A stretch of 10,670 nucleotides of DNA from GWB2-37-7 sp049684915 (lineage in GTDB: Bacteria > Bacillota > Clostridia > Lutisporales > Lutisporaceae). Below the pieces are notes generated by a model. That model did not search any database. It was not told the DNA's origin and was given only the letters and a program-made list of their open reading frames with translations. The position numbers and the translations under genes were made by a program. Positions 1-6,517 of this stretch are shown in pieces; position 1 is the stretch's first letter; each line of letters begins with the position of its first letter. Where the stretch lies: assembly GCA_049684915.1 (NCBI GenBank), contig JBAVGO010000174.1:1-10670 (forward strand), read 5' to 3'.

Positions 1-1048
1 TCGGAATACCATCCTTCAAAAGCAACTTGACTCCTAGTAAAGTAAATAACATTCCTGCCAAGCTGGCACTCAATCCAATAATTAGGTTTTCTAAACAAAT
101 AATACCTAAAACGGTTCTATGCTTTACTCCTAAAGCCAACATTGTTCCAATTTCACGTAATCTTCTATGTATTGACATCAAGGATAAATTAAACACTAGT
201 GCACATATGATTACGACACATGCAACTCCTAAAAGAAGGATGGATATATAAGCACCAAACGAAGCATAAATAACCTCGCTTCCCACATCATCCCAAAGAA
301 ATGCTAAGCCATCATAATCCTTTGCAATATTGTTTAAACGGCTTAGTGCCGAACTGCTATCTACACCTGACTTAAGATAAATCAAAACCTCCGTTGCAAC
401 ATCATCAATTCCTATTAACTGCTCCCCATCCTGTAAATTTATAATCAATGAATCCTGTCGCATAAAATTCATATTTTCATCATCTAGAACTCCAACAATC
501 TCAAACTCCATCTCAGTTACATCAGCGTTTACGTTCATTGTATTTACTACAATCTTGTCTCCCATAGAAAGATTAAGCCGATTCATATAGGTTTCACCCA
601 TTAACGCTTCATTAGTATTCTCAATATTACGTCCTTCTTTGACGTCAAGGTCCGAAAACCTTATTTCTTCTGTTGTATCAACTCCTAAAAGGTTCATATA
701 AGCAGAACCGCTTATACATTTAACTTCTACTCCTTTTCGGATCCTTGTTAGAATGCCTAGAACATCTTTATCCTCTAACAGTTTCTGACGAAGCTGACTA
801 ACATTAGAAACTACGTTTAATTCATCGGATGAGGCCTTTCCTAATGCAAACTCATAGTTCTCATTTTTTATCATAATGTCTCCTGTAAATATCTTTTTAC
901 AAGCATTTTGCATTGAAGACTTTATTGCTTCTGCACCTATAACATTGACAGTCAATGCACTGGTCGCCAAAAAGAACACAATACATATAATAATTTGTTT
1001 TTTTAAATTCGTTTTTACATTTCTTAGTGCCATTTTTAATACAATCAT
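1..1048 (-). CDS. FtsX/MacB-like ABC transporter permease (3' end beyond window)
   Basis: The 349 visible residues run off the left edge without a stop. Residues 19-39 form an N-terminal membrane helix, followed by about 220 polar residues expected outside the membrane (MacB periplasmic-core-like). A second helix lies at about 265-290 and a third begins near 313. Between them is the charged coupling segment with REIGTMLALGVKHRTV (298-313), the hallmark of FtsX-family permeases. At least one more helix should lie outside the window. The start is the ATG at 1048, nine bases after AGGAGGA at 1058-1064; an earlier ATG at 1053 reads only Met-Lys-stop. The Shine-Dalgarno overlaps the stop codon of the glycosyltransferase gene, so the two are probably translationally coupled. 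Its partner is most likely the LolD/MacB-type ATPase at 4283-4987, giving an exporter for the cluster product or a self-protection pump. Family is clear; substrate is inferred from context. Confidence 0.88.
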   Translation of the reverse strand, partial: MIVLKMALRNVKTNLKKQIIICIVFFLATSALTVNVIGAEAIKSSMQNACKKIFTGDIMIKNENYEFALGKASSDELNVVSNVSQLRQKLLEDKDVLGILTRIRKGVEVKCISGSAYMNLLGVDTTEEIRFSDLDVKEGRNIENTNEALMGETYMNRLNLSMGDKIVVNTMNVNADVTEMEFEIVGVLDDENMNFMRQDSLIINLQDGEQLIGIDDVATEVLIYLKSGVDSSSALSRLNNIAKDYDGLAFLWDDVGSEVIYASFGAYISILLLGVACVVIICALVFNLSLMSIHRRLREIGTMLALGVKHRTVLGIICLENLIIGLSASLAGMLFTLLGVKLLLKDGIP

Positions 1049-1057
1049 TTCATGGTA

Positions 1058-1064
1058 TCCTCCT
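1058..1064 (-). promoter_or_regulatory. Shine-Dalgarno of the permease, overlapping the preceding stop codon
   Basis: AGGAGGA on the minus strand shares bases with the TAG stop (1063-1065) of the glycosyltransferase gene. Two ATGs follow: one at 1053 (four bases away, ATG AAA TGA, immediately closed) and one at 1048 (nine bases away) that opens the permease. The better spacing and the open frame decide for 1048. Confidence 0.7.
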
Positions 1065-1983
1065 AATCATGCAGCTTTTTTAGTGACTTTGATTTTACAT
1101 ATTGAATTGGTTTAAAAAATACTTCATTCCCTTCTTTAAATTCTATTTCTTCCTTTGAAATCTCATTTAAAAACGAAGTAATACTACGAAATCCCGCCAC
1201 AAAGCTCATATAACAGCGAATATTATTATCATGATGTTTTTTATACATTCGCTTCAAATTAGCACTCATATCGGATAACATTCTATCCCCATTAGTAGCG
1301 TGGTCAACATGATAATTCTTAACCTGATTACTATGCTGAAAGGAATATCCATTTAAGTGAAAACGGTACCCCATCTCAATATCTTCTAATCCCCAACCTA
1401 TAAATTCTGTATCAAATAACCCAGACTTTTCAATTGCTTTCCTTTTTACTGAGCAATTGCTAAACAAACAACATATCCATCCTATTCTTTTACTTACCTC
1501 CGGATTACTATATAGCAACGAAGTTAAATCTAAATAGGAATCTCCCACTACATAATTTTCTATTTCAGAAATACTCTGTGTTTCTGAATAAACAATCTTT
1601 CTTACATCTTCTAAATGTTCAAAAGATATGTGATTTACCTTGCCTAATAGAATGTCGCAATTACTATCTTGATGCTTCTCATAGTGGGATTGTACAAAAT
1701 CCGATTCAACAATCATATCAGAATCCATAAATACTAATATATCTCCTAGACTGCTTGTTATTCCTACATTTCTAGTATCTGTACGTCCACTATGTTCTTT
1801 GTTAATCACCCTTAATGATGGAAAATCCCAAGTTTCAAACTGACTCATCTGATTGTCGTAGCTGTCATCTACAAGCAATACTTCCCAATCATTAAAAGTA
1901 GTCCTTTGTTGTTTAAGTGCTGTCAAAGTCATATGGACATATTCAACATTATTGAATGCTGGTATAATCACGCTTAACTTCAA
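1063..1983 (-). CDS. GT-A fold family 2 glycosyltransferase
   Basis: This 306-residue protein is predicted to transfer a sugar from a nucleotide-sugar donor. It begins with the GT2 signature strand KLSVIIPAFNN (2-12), then VLLVDDS (35-41) with the nucleotide-binding Asp pair, RNVGI (71-75), and the metal-binding DxD motif as MDSDM (86-90). GWGLEDIEMGYR (196-207) is the WGxED acceptor/base region seen in galactosyltransferase-type GT2 enzymes; His225 and His228 lie in the usual metal-site position downstream. There is no membrane helix, so it should act in the cytoplasm. The start is TTG at 1983: TGGAGGT (1991-1997) sits seven bases upstream, and the frame opens directly into the first beta strand. 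It lies 20 bases after the PIG-L gene and is coupled to the permease. It probably glycosylates the cluster product or makes the amino-sugar acceptor. Donor and acceptor cannot be read from the sequence. Confidence 0.9.
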   Translation of the reverse strand: MKLSVIIPAFNNVEYVHMTLTALKQQRTTFNDWEVLLVDDSYDNQMSQFETWDFPSLRVINKEHSGRTDTRNVGITSSLGDILVFMDSDMIVESDFVQSHYEKHQDSNCDILLGKVNHISFEHLEDVRKIVYSETQSISEIENYVVGDSYLDLTSLLYSNPEVSKRIGWICCLFSNCSVKRKAIEKSGLFDTEFIGWGLEDIEMGYRFHLNGYSFQHSNQVKNYHVDHATNGDRMLSDMSANLKRMYKKHHDNNIRCYMSFVAGFRSITSFLNEISKEEIEFKEGNEVFFKPIQYVKSKSLKKLHD

Positions 1984-1990
1984 ATATTAC

Positions 1991-1997
1991 ACCTCCA
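1991..1997 (-). promoter_or_regulatory. Strong Shine-Dalgarno that fixes a TTG start for the glycosyltransferase
   Basis: TGGAGGT on the minus strand lies seven bases upstream of TTG 1983. No in-frame ATG occurs before the conserved VIIPAFNN strand, so TTG is the only reasonable start. Confidence 0.75.
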
Positions 1998-2003
1998 CTA
2001 TGC

Positions 2004-2753
2004 TTAGTTTTTGTATTTCTCCAAAAACTCTTCTTTTAACATTGACTCATATACTTCACAACTCTCAACCCCAATTTGCTTTCCTCGGTACAAATTTACC
2101 ATATCAGCTAATTTTGCGTAGTCTAAATATTTTATTTGAGATTCATGACATAATATTGCCTGACGTTTTTTTTCCTCTAATTCATTTATAGGAATATAGC
2201 AATTCGGATTATCTAATGGCAGCCAAAATTCATAGAATAATATCATAGGACATATACTTACTTTTTCTAACACCATCTTTAGTAAAAGAGCCGTCATTCT
2301 ATGGTCTCTATGCCCATCCTTCATATGTGGACAATAGATTACATCATACTTATTTTCCATAATCAACTTTCCCATATATTCTACAACAGCATCATCTGGT
2401 TTGAACTCTCCATCCACTTTGTTTAAATAATAAACGCCAATTTTGCAACTAATTATCTCTAACGCATTTCTAGCCTCTTTTATTCTAAGCTGCATTAAGT
2501 CTTCCTTAGAAAATCCACTTTCTTCACTGGCACTTCCATCTGTGATATATATAATATCTACCTTGTGATTTTTATTTACATGGGCATTAATCGCTCCAAA
2601 ACAACTTATAACATCATCATCAAAATGTGGTGATAAGACCAAAACCCTTTTAAAATCATCTTCAATCAGAAGCTCTTTCATTTCTTCGACTTTGGTACGT
2701 TTTAACAAACTATCCAAACGAAACTCTACCATCTTCTGGGTGGACGCAGCCAT
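2004..2753 (-). CDS. PIG-L/LmbE family zinc deacetylase
   Basis: This 249-residue protein belongs to the metal-dependent de-N-acetylases that remove acetyl from N-acetylglucosaminyl groups (PIG-L, MshB, BshB, and the deacetylases of glycopeptide and aminoglycoside pathways). The first motif is SPHFDDDVISCFGAI (41-55), equal to the family PHPDDE box: His43 and Asp46 are expected zinc ligands and Asp45 the general base. The second is GHRDH (147-151), supplying the remaining zinc His. The Pro of the usual box is replaced by Phe, a mild variation. The frame is open back to 2792, but ATG 2753 is preferred because AAGGAA at 2764-2769 stands ten bases before it; it then starts five bases after the stop of the upstream hotdog gene. 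Next to a glycosyltransferase and acyltransferases, the likely job is to free an amine on a sugar for acylation. Family is certain; substrate is inferred. Confidence 0.9.
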   Translation of the reverse strand: MAASTQKMVEFRLDSLLKRTKVEEMKELLIEDDFKRVLVLSPHFDDDVISCFGAINAHVNKNHKVDIIYITDGSASEESGFSKEDLMQLRIKEARNALEIISCKIGVYYLNKVDGEFKPDDAVVEYMGKLIMENKYDVIYCPHMKDGHRDHRMTALLLKMVLEKVSICPMILFYEFWLPLDNPNCYIPINELEEKKRQAILCHESQIKYLDYAKLADMVNLYRGKQIGVESCEVYESMLKEEFLEKYKN

Positions 2754-2757
2754 CAAA

Positions 2758-3177
2758 TCACTCTTCCTTCTCACAATGACTATATACTCCATGACAAAGC
2801 ACTTTATCGTTTTGAACCAAATCAGCAGAATATTTGGAAAAGCCTCGAAAAATATTTAAACACTGTACCTCTAGCCTAAATTCATTAGCTATGTATTCAT
2901 CAATATCTGGAGCAATCGAAAATTCATTGAGACCAATCAAATATCGCTTTGTCCTTTTACCATTTAATTGAAGCATATATTCTATTCCTTGACCTAAACA
3001 TTCTATAAAAAAAGAACAAGGGACACCTTCATCGTAATTTCTACAAAAATCATTTATAGAGAATTTAACAATAAATATCCCCTTATTGTCTTTTGTTTCA
3101 CAATATCTAATACTCATTTCCATTGGAAATGTCTGCTTTAATTTTACCAATATTTTCTTATTATAATTCATATACAT
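2758..3177 (-). CDS. Putative hotdog-fold (ApeP-like) dehydratase homologue lacking the catalytic His
   Basis: This 139-residue protein has no obvious name but lines up along its length with the FabZ of the same cluster. FFIECLGQGIEYM (56-68) corresponds to the hotdog helix MIIETMAQIGG of FabZ, with Glu59 on the catalytic acid. YLIGLNEFSI (about 79-88) matches FabZ YVIGVDKTKF, and the last strands around FRLEVQCLN and VLCHGVYSH match FabZ LIVEAILMQ and VASGEITYN. The GVP...IE..xQ...YL pattern recalls the ApeP-type dehydratases of aryl polyene clusters. FabZ's catalytic His would fall at Cys45, and there is no His before residue 129, so it may be inactive alone or be a partner subunit. Start choice is weak: ATG 3177 has GAAAGA (3184-3189) six bases upstream; TTG 3183 and ATG 3171 are alternatives. 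Fold assignment is by eye and tentative; the reading frame itself is well supported by tight packing. Confidence 0.62.
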   Translation of the reverse strand: MYMNYNKKILVKLKQTFPMEMSIRYCETKDNKGIFIVKFSINDFCRNYDEGVPCSFFIECLGQGIEYMLQLNGKRTKRYLIGLNEFSIAPDIDEYIANEFRLEVQCLNIFRGFSKYSADLVQNDKVLCHGVYSHCEKEE

Positions 3178-3210
3178 TACCAATCTTTCATATTACAATA
3201 GCTATAAAGG

Positions 3211-4266
3211 CTATTCTACAAGTCTTTTTAATGAGTTGATAGCTTCAAGCTCTATTGTATATAGCTGATCAATCATTTGGAAAAACTTCATATTCTCCTC
3301 TTTATTTCTTATTTGTTCATAAAGGATTTCATCTGGTACTTCAAATAACTTAAAAAATGCTCTCCAAGATTTTGCTGCATTTCCATACATTTTAGCTACT
3401 TCATTCATCTTGTCATTCTTTGTGATAATAGCTGCTTGCTTTAAAAATCTGCTATATAGTCCTCTTGTCATATCTCCCCCTGTACCACGATAGGACAGAT
3501 ATCTTAAGAAAAACATAGACTTCTTAAAGTTATTTAAATTGTCCATCTCTACTCCACGCAAAAAATTATCATGAAAACTATTTAGCCCTTCCATTGTATT
3601 ATGAATACAACTTAAATGCAGATAATCACCTGTATAATTGTCAGCTATAATCTTTGGATTCTCAGGCATTCTAAACCAATAATCGCATGTTTTACTAATG
3701 GAACGATAGATACGTGACTCCATATTCTCTATTTTATTAGGAAGTAAGATATAATAAAACTCATTTCTTGCATCTCTTAATTTCATGAAAATCTCCATTG
3801 GTACATTCCCAGAAGTCCTATGGTCAGCCAGTCTTAATTCTCTAGTCTCTTCATCATATCCAATAATCATTGTAAAGTGGTAATTCATTGGCAGATTTAA
3901 TTCCTCAACAACTCTTTCATCCTGCTTATTCTGGGCTGCGCTATGAAAATCTAATCCATTTACAAGTATAGGGAAATTATTGTCTATGCAGAATTTTATT
4001 TTGTCAAAGCAGTCATCTGGCGTTTTGACAGTGATTTTCTTTGCTGTTAAATTATCACAAAAGCTATCCATAATTAAATCTCCTGCAAAGCCACCAATAC
4101 CAGCCATATCCTCAGAAATAGAATAAGCAAAAAACAAGCCTGAGCCCAATCCATAATAGATTTCTTCATCATAGTTATGTCCCATTAAATAATTACTTAA
4201 ATTCTTTAAAGCTGTTGAAATACACAATGTTCCTGGCTTACTTGTAAATCCTTCTATTATTTTCAT
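3211..4266 (-). CDS. BtrH-like Cys-dependent acyltransferase, copy with intact triad (downstream)
   Basis: The 351-residue protein looks like the two-domain BtrH family (BtrH N-terminal domain plus DUF4872-like C-terminal domain). BtrH of butirosin biosynthesis transfers an acyl group from an ACP to an amine of the sugar acceptor. The expected nucleophile is Cys15 in GTLCISTAL, followed by the glycine-rich YYGLGSGLFF (37-46). His130 in NYHFTMIIGYD and Asp148 in LRLADHRT complete a cysteine-protease-like triad. GTGGD (261-265) and LYSRFLK (270-276) are shared with the copy at 5429-6466 (GTGGG, MYSRFLK). The protein is soluble, without a signal peptide. ATG 4266 follows a GGAGG with good spacing, 16 bases after the ATPase gene. 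It likely offloads the polyene chain from the ACP onto an amine or hydroxyl acceptor. Peptidase activity is an alternative for this fold but less likely here. Family fairly sure; substrate unknown. Confidence 0.85.
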   Translation of the reverse strand: MKIIEGFTSKPGTLCISTALKNLSNYLMGHNYDEEIYYGLGSGLFFAYSISEDMAGIGGFAGDLIMDSFCDNLTAKKITVKTPDDCFDKIKFCIDNNFPILVNGLDFHSAAQNKQDERVVEELNLPMNYHFTMIIGYDEETRELRLADHRTSGNVPMEIFMKLRDARNEFYYILLPNKIENMESRIYRSISKTCDYWFRMPENPKIIADNYTGDYLHLSCIHNTMEGLNSFHDNFLRGVEMDNLNNFKKSMFFLRYLSYRGTGGDMTRGLYSRFLKQAAIITKNDKMNEVAKMYGNAAKSWRAFFKLFEVPDEILYEQIRNKEENMKFFQMIDQLYTIELEAINSLKRLVE

Positions 4267-4282
4267 GACCTATCCTCCAACC

Positions 4283-4987
4283 TTAAACACTCAATACGAA
4301 ACTATTATTTTTTTGTTGACTGGACTCGTTAATTTTTCCATCAGTCAAATACACTATGTTATCTTCATTATCTATAATTCTTTGGTCATGGGTGGAAAGT
4401 ATTACGGTTATTTTTTTCTCTCTATTTAGTTTTTTCAACATCTGAACACACTCTAGCCCATTCTTTGAATCTAAATTAGCGGTAGGTTCATCTGCCAAAA
4501 TAACCTTAGGGTTACCTATTAGTGCTCTTGCGATGGCAACTCTCTGCTGTTGACCACCAGATAAATTTTTAGGAAAACTATTTTCCTTTTCCTCCAGCCC
4601 AACCTTAACTAATATCTCTCTTACCAAATCTTTTCGTTTCTGCTTACTTACCTTCTTTAATATAAGAGGGAATTCTACATTTTCATAAACAGTAAGGGTT
4701 TCAATTAGATTAAACTTTTGAAAAATAAACCCTACATTTTCCTTTCTAAATTCTGAAAGCTTATTTTTAGAGATAGTTTTTAAATTATCATCGTCAATAA
4801 AGATATCTCCCGATGTAATATCATCCATTCCACCAATTAGATTTAATAAAGTACTCTTACCGGATCCTGATGGTCCTGCTAATATAAGAAACTCACCATC
4901 GGTAATATTCATTGAAACCCCATCCAATGCACAAAATTCTATCTTGCCATTCTTAAATACTTTTTTGACATTAGAAATCTTTATCAA
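4283..4987 (-). CDS. LolD/MacB-type ABC transporter ATP-binding protein
   Basis: A complete ATPase domain of 234 residues that drives an FtsX-type permease. Visible motifs: A-loop region IEFCALDGV (16-24), Walker A GPSGSGKST (38-46), Q-loop FIFQKFN (87-93) with Gln90, signature LSGGQQQRVAIARAL (142-156), Walker B VILADEP (162-168) with Glu167, D-loop NLDS, and H-loop His200 in STHD. The order and spacing are those of the LolD/MacB/FtsE group. The frame is open back to 5050, but that would overlap FabZ and add residues with no family match. TTG 4987 is preferred: AAAGGTGGG (4994-5002) lies six bases upstream and translation then begins at the conserved first strand (LIKISNVKKVF). The ATG at 5011 overlapping the FabZ stop has no Shine-Dalgarno. 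The likely permease is at the left edge, separated from it by four genes. Probably exports the cluster product or confers immunity. Confidence 0.93.
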   Translation of the reverse strand: MIKISNVKKVFKNGKIEFCALDGVSMNITDGEFLILAGPSGSGKSTLLNLIGGMDDITSGDIFIDDDNLKTISKNKLSEFRKENVGFIFQKFNLIETLTVYENVEFPLILKKVSKQKRKDLVREILVKVGLEEKENSFPKNLSGGQQQRVAIARALIGNPKVILADEPTANLDSKNGLECVQMLKKLNREKKITVILSTHDQRIIDNEDNIVYLTDGKINESSQQKNNSFVLSV

Positions 4988-4993
4988 AACATT

Positions 4994-5002
4994 CCCACCT
5001 TT
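4994..5002 (-). promoter_or_regulatory. Shine-Dalgarno supporting a TTG start for the ABC ATPase
   Basis: AAAGGTGGG on the minus strand lies directly after the FabZ stop (5004-5006) and six bases before TTG 4987. A nearby out-of-frame ATG closes after two codons (ATG TTT TGA). The position favours the TTG start over upstream ATGs inside fabZ. Confidence 0.6.
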
Positions 5003-5003
5003 C

Positions 5004-5426
5004 TTACCCATTAATAGGCTTGAAATTATATGTAATCTCTCCTGATGCAACTTCTACATTATCTACTTTAGCAACTGCTTTTACCTTTCCCATTGAGCCG
5101 AATTTTTGCATAAGAATAGCTTCCACAATCAAAGTATCTCCTGGTATAACTACCTTTTTAAATTTTGTTTTATCTACACCGATTACATATCCTCTTTCAT
5201 TGACAATATCAAATACAAAACCACCAATCTGTGCCATAGTCTCAATAATCATAACTCCTGGCATAATTGGTTCATCAGGAAAATGTCCTTGAAAATATGG
5301 TTCGTTCACTGTGACATTTTTTAATCCAACTACCGTTTTACCTTCTTCTATCGATAAAATTCTATCCACCATTAAGAACGGATATCTGTGAGGTAATCTT
5401 TTATAAATTTCTTGAATTGTTAACAT
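5004..5426 (-). CDS. fabZ: FabZ-type 3-hydroxyacyl-ACP dehydratase
   Basis: A standard 140-residue single-hotdog dehydratase that removes water from 3-hydroxyacyl-ACP to give trans-2-enoyl-ACP. It has the family N-terminal signature LPHRYPFLMVDRI (11-23), the active-site segment GHFPDEPIMPGVMIIE (47-62) with catalytic His48 and Glu62, and the helix ETMAQIGG. Length and motifs match housekeeping FabZ. Its position inside the acyltransferase/ABC block, two bases after the BtrH-like gene at 5429-6466, argues for a pathway-specific copy acting on the ACP at 8692-8973. AAAGGAGAT before ATG 5426 overlaps the previous stop codon, indicating coupling. With KS and KR present and no enoyl reductase, repeated cycles would give conjugated double bonds. 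It may act with the degenerate hotdog protein at 2758-3177. Enzyme type is sure; the polyene role is inferred. Confidence 0.95.
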   Translation of the reverse strand: MLTIQEIYKRLPHRYPFLMVDRILSIEEGKTVVGLKNVTVNEPYFQGHFPDEPIMPGVMIIETMAQIGGFVFDIVNERGYVIGVDKTKFKKVVIPGDTLIVEAILMQKFGSMGKVKAVAKVDNVEVASGEITYNFKPING

Positions 5427-5428
5427 AA

Positions 5429-6466
5429 TTATCTCCTTTTAATAAAATCCTGTTCTAATCTTTGTATGCCTAAATACTCCATTTCCAATATTCTTAATTC
5501 TATTTCACCCTGATATTTTCTGTTTAAAATATCAGTTTCCTTAGGAGCCGCACATATACTGGCTTCATATAGATATCCTGCATACTTCTTCCACAATCTT
5601 CCCAAACCAGCATAAATCTCGCTTACCTCTAATAGCACATTATCTTCAAGTATTTCTGCACTTGCCTTTAGGAAACGTGAATACATTCTTCTAAAGTTTC
5701 CCCCGCCAGTACCTATTTTTTCAAACACCATATGAGCCATATTTAACTCCCAGCGAAGCCTATCCTCTGTTAATATTTCAGGCCAAGTTTTAATTTCCTT
5801 AAAAAACCTAGTCAATGCTTTTAAACCCAGCCCATATCCAACAGGATATAACATCTGTTGAACATTAAAATCTATGGCTTCCCGTATGGCAAACTCTATT
5901 GGGTATATCTTATCTGGCTTATAAATCGTTATGCTTGTATTATTGGGTGAGACTGGCTTAATTGGTGAGTTTCTTGCCTTTTTCAAGTCTTCAACACTAA
6001 CTAGAACCATTCTGTTCCATAAGTAATCCAGCATATATGCTACATTTTTTTCTTCATCGAAACCAATTAATATAACCTTGTGACCACCAAAACTAAAGCC
6101 TTGCTCCATATGAAGTTTCTCTTTTATGTACTCTAAATAAGACATATCCACATCCAGAATTAGCGGTAGGTTCAAGTGCAATTTATCCTTAGCTTTCTCC
6201 CATGCAAGATCTGCATCTTTACTTTGTTCAATATCTACTTCTAAACCGAATGCACTACCAAGGTTAATCTCAAGATTACCGCCTCTTCCGCCAAACATAA
6301 AGGCATCTTTTTGGCGGACATAAGTAAACCCAAGACCACTTCCTAAGCCAAGAACCATTTCCTCTGTTAGTTCAAGTCCTTGATATCTTAACACCGTGCT
6401 TATGGCTGTAGTTAAGCAATGGGAGCCTATTCTATGATATCCTTCAACATTCATTGTTTTTTTCAT
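5429..6466 (-). CDS. BtrH-like Cys-dependent acyltransferase, copy with intact triad (upstream)
   Basis: This 345-residue protein is the clearest member of the BtrH-like family in the window. Cys17 in GSHCLTTAISTVL is the expected nucleophile; GLGSGLGFTYV (40-50) follows at the family position. His129 in GGHKVILIGFD and Asp147 in YMLDYLWN complete the Cys-His-Asp triad, with the same His-Asp spacing of 18 as in the copy at 3211-4266. The C-terminal helical domain carries GTGGG (252-256) and MYSRFLKASAE (261-271). No signal peptide or membrane helix is present, so it should act in the cytoplasm on an acyl-ACP. ATG 6466 follows a modest AGG-type site; Met5 is a possible alternative. The gene sits 51 bases after its degenerate relative and two bases before fabZ. 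Expected role: transfer of the finished acyl chain from ACP to an amine, by analogy with BtrH. The acceptor is unknown. Confidence 0.87.
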   Translation of the reverse strand: MKKTMNVEGYHRIGSHCLTTAISTVLRYQGLELTEEMVLGLGSGLGFTYVRQKDAFMFGGRGGNLEINLGSAFGLEVDIEQSKDADLAWEKAKDKLHLNLPLILDVDMSYLEYIKEKLHMEQGFSFGGHKVILIGFDEEKNVAYMLDYLWNRMVLVSVEDLKKARNSPIKPVSPNNTSITIYKPDKIYPIEFAIREAIDFNVQQMLYPVGYGLGLKALTRFFKEIKTWPEILTEDRLRWELNMAHMVFEKIGTGGGNFRRMYSRFLKASAEILEDNVLLEVSEIYAGLGRLWKKYAGYLYEASICAAPKETDILNRKYQGEIELRILEMEYLGIQRLEQDFIKRR

Positions 6467-6501
6467 ATTTATACCTATTCTTATCGTAAACCTGTCTGCT
6501 A

Positions 6502-6515
6502 TATCGTCGACGATA
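6502..6515. repeat. 14-bp perfect palindrome in the largest intergenic gap
   Basis: TATCGTCGACGATA reads identically on both strands and begins two bases after the stop codon (6518-6520) of the degenerate BtrH-like gene. A further TATCGT half-copy occurs at 6482-6487 in the same 51-base gap. It could be a protein-binding site or an RNA hairpin affecting the downstream acyltransferase, but one 14-bp palindrome per 10 kb is not far from chance. Confidence 0.45.
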
Positions 6516-6517
6516 AA

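Noticed and set aside
27..251. Plus-strand open frame of 74 codons
   Set aside because: It lies wholly antisense to the FtsX-like permease, has no recognisable motif, and the minus-strand frame carries clear family features.
1952..2191. Plus-strand open frame across the PIG-L/GT2 junction
   Set aside because: It is antisense to two well supported genes and covers their Shine-Dalgarno and coding motifs; no domain seen.
4988..5050. Longer N-terminus of the ABC ATPase from an upstream ATG
   Set aside because: It would overlap fabZ by 47 bases, matches no ATPase family sequence, and lacks a ribosome binding site; the TTG at 4987 has one.
5020..5324. Overlapping plus-strand frames opposite fabZ
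   Set aside because: Both are antisense to a textbook FabZ and differ in frame; low-complexity composition without motif.
3211..6466. BtrH-like proteins as C39-type bacteriocin-processing peptidases
   Set aside because: They resemble the papain-like fold, but there is no fused transporter or membrane segment, no precursor peptide gene with a double-Gly leader was seen, and the ACP context favours acyl transfer.
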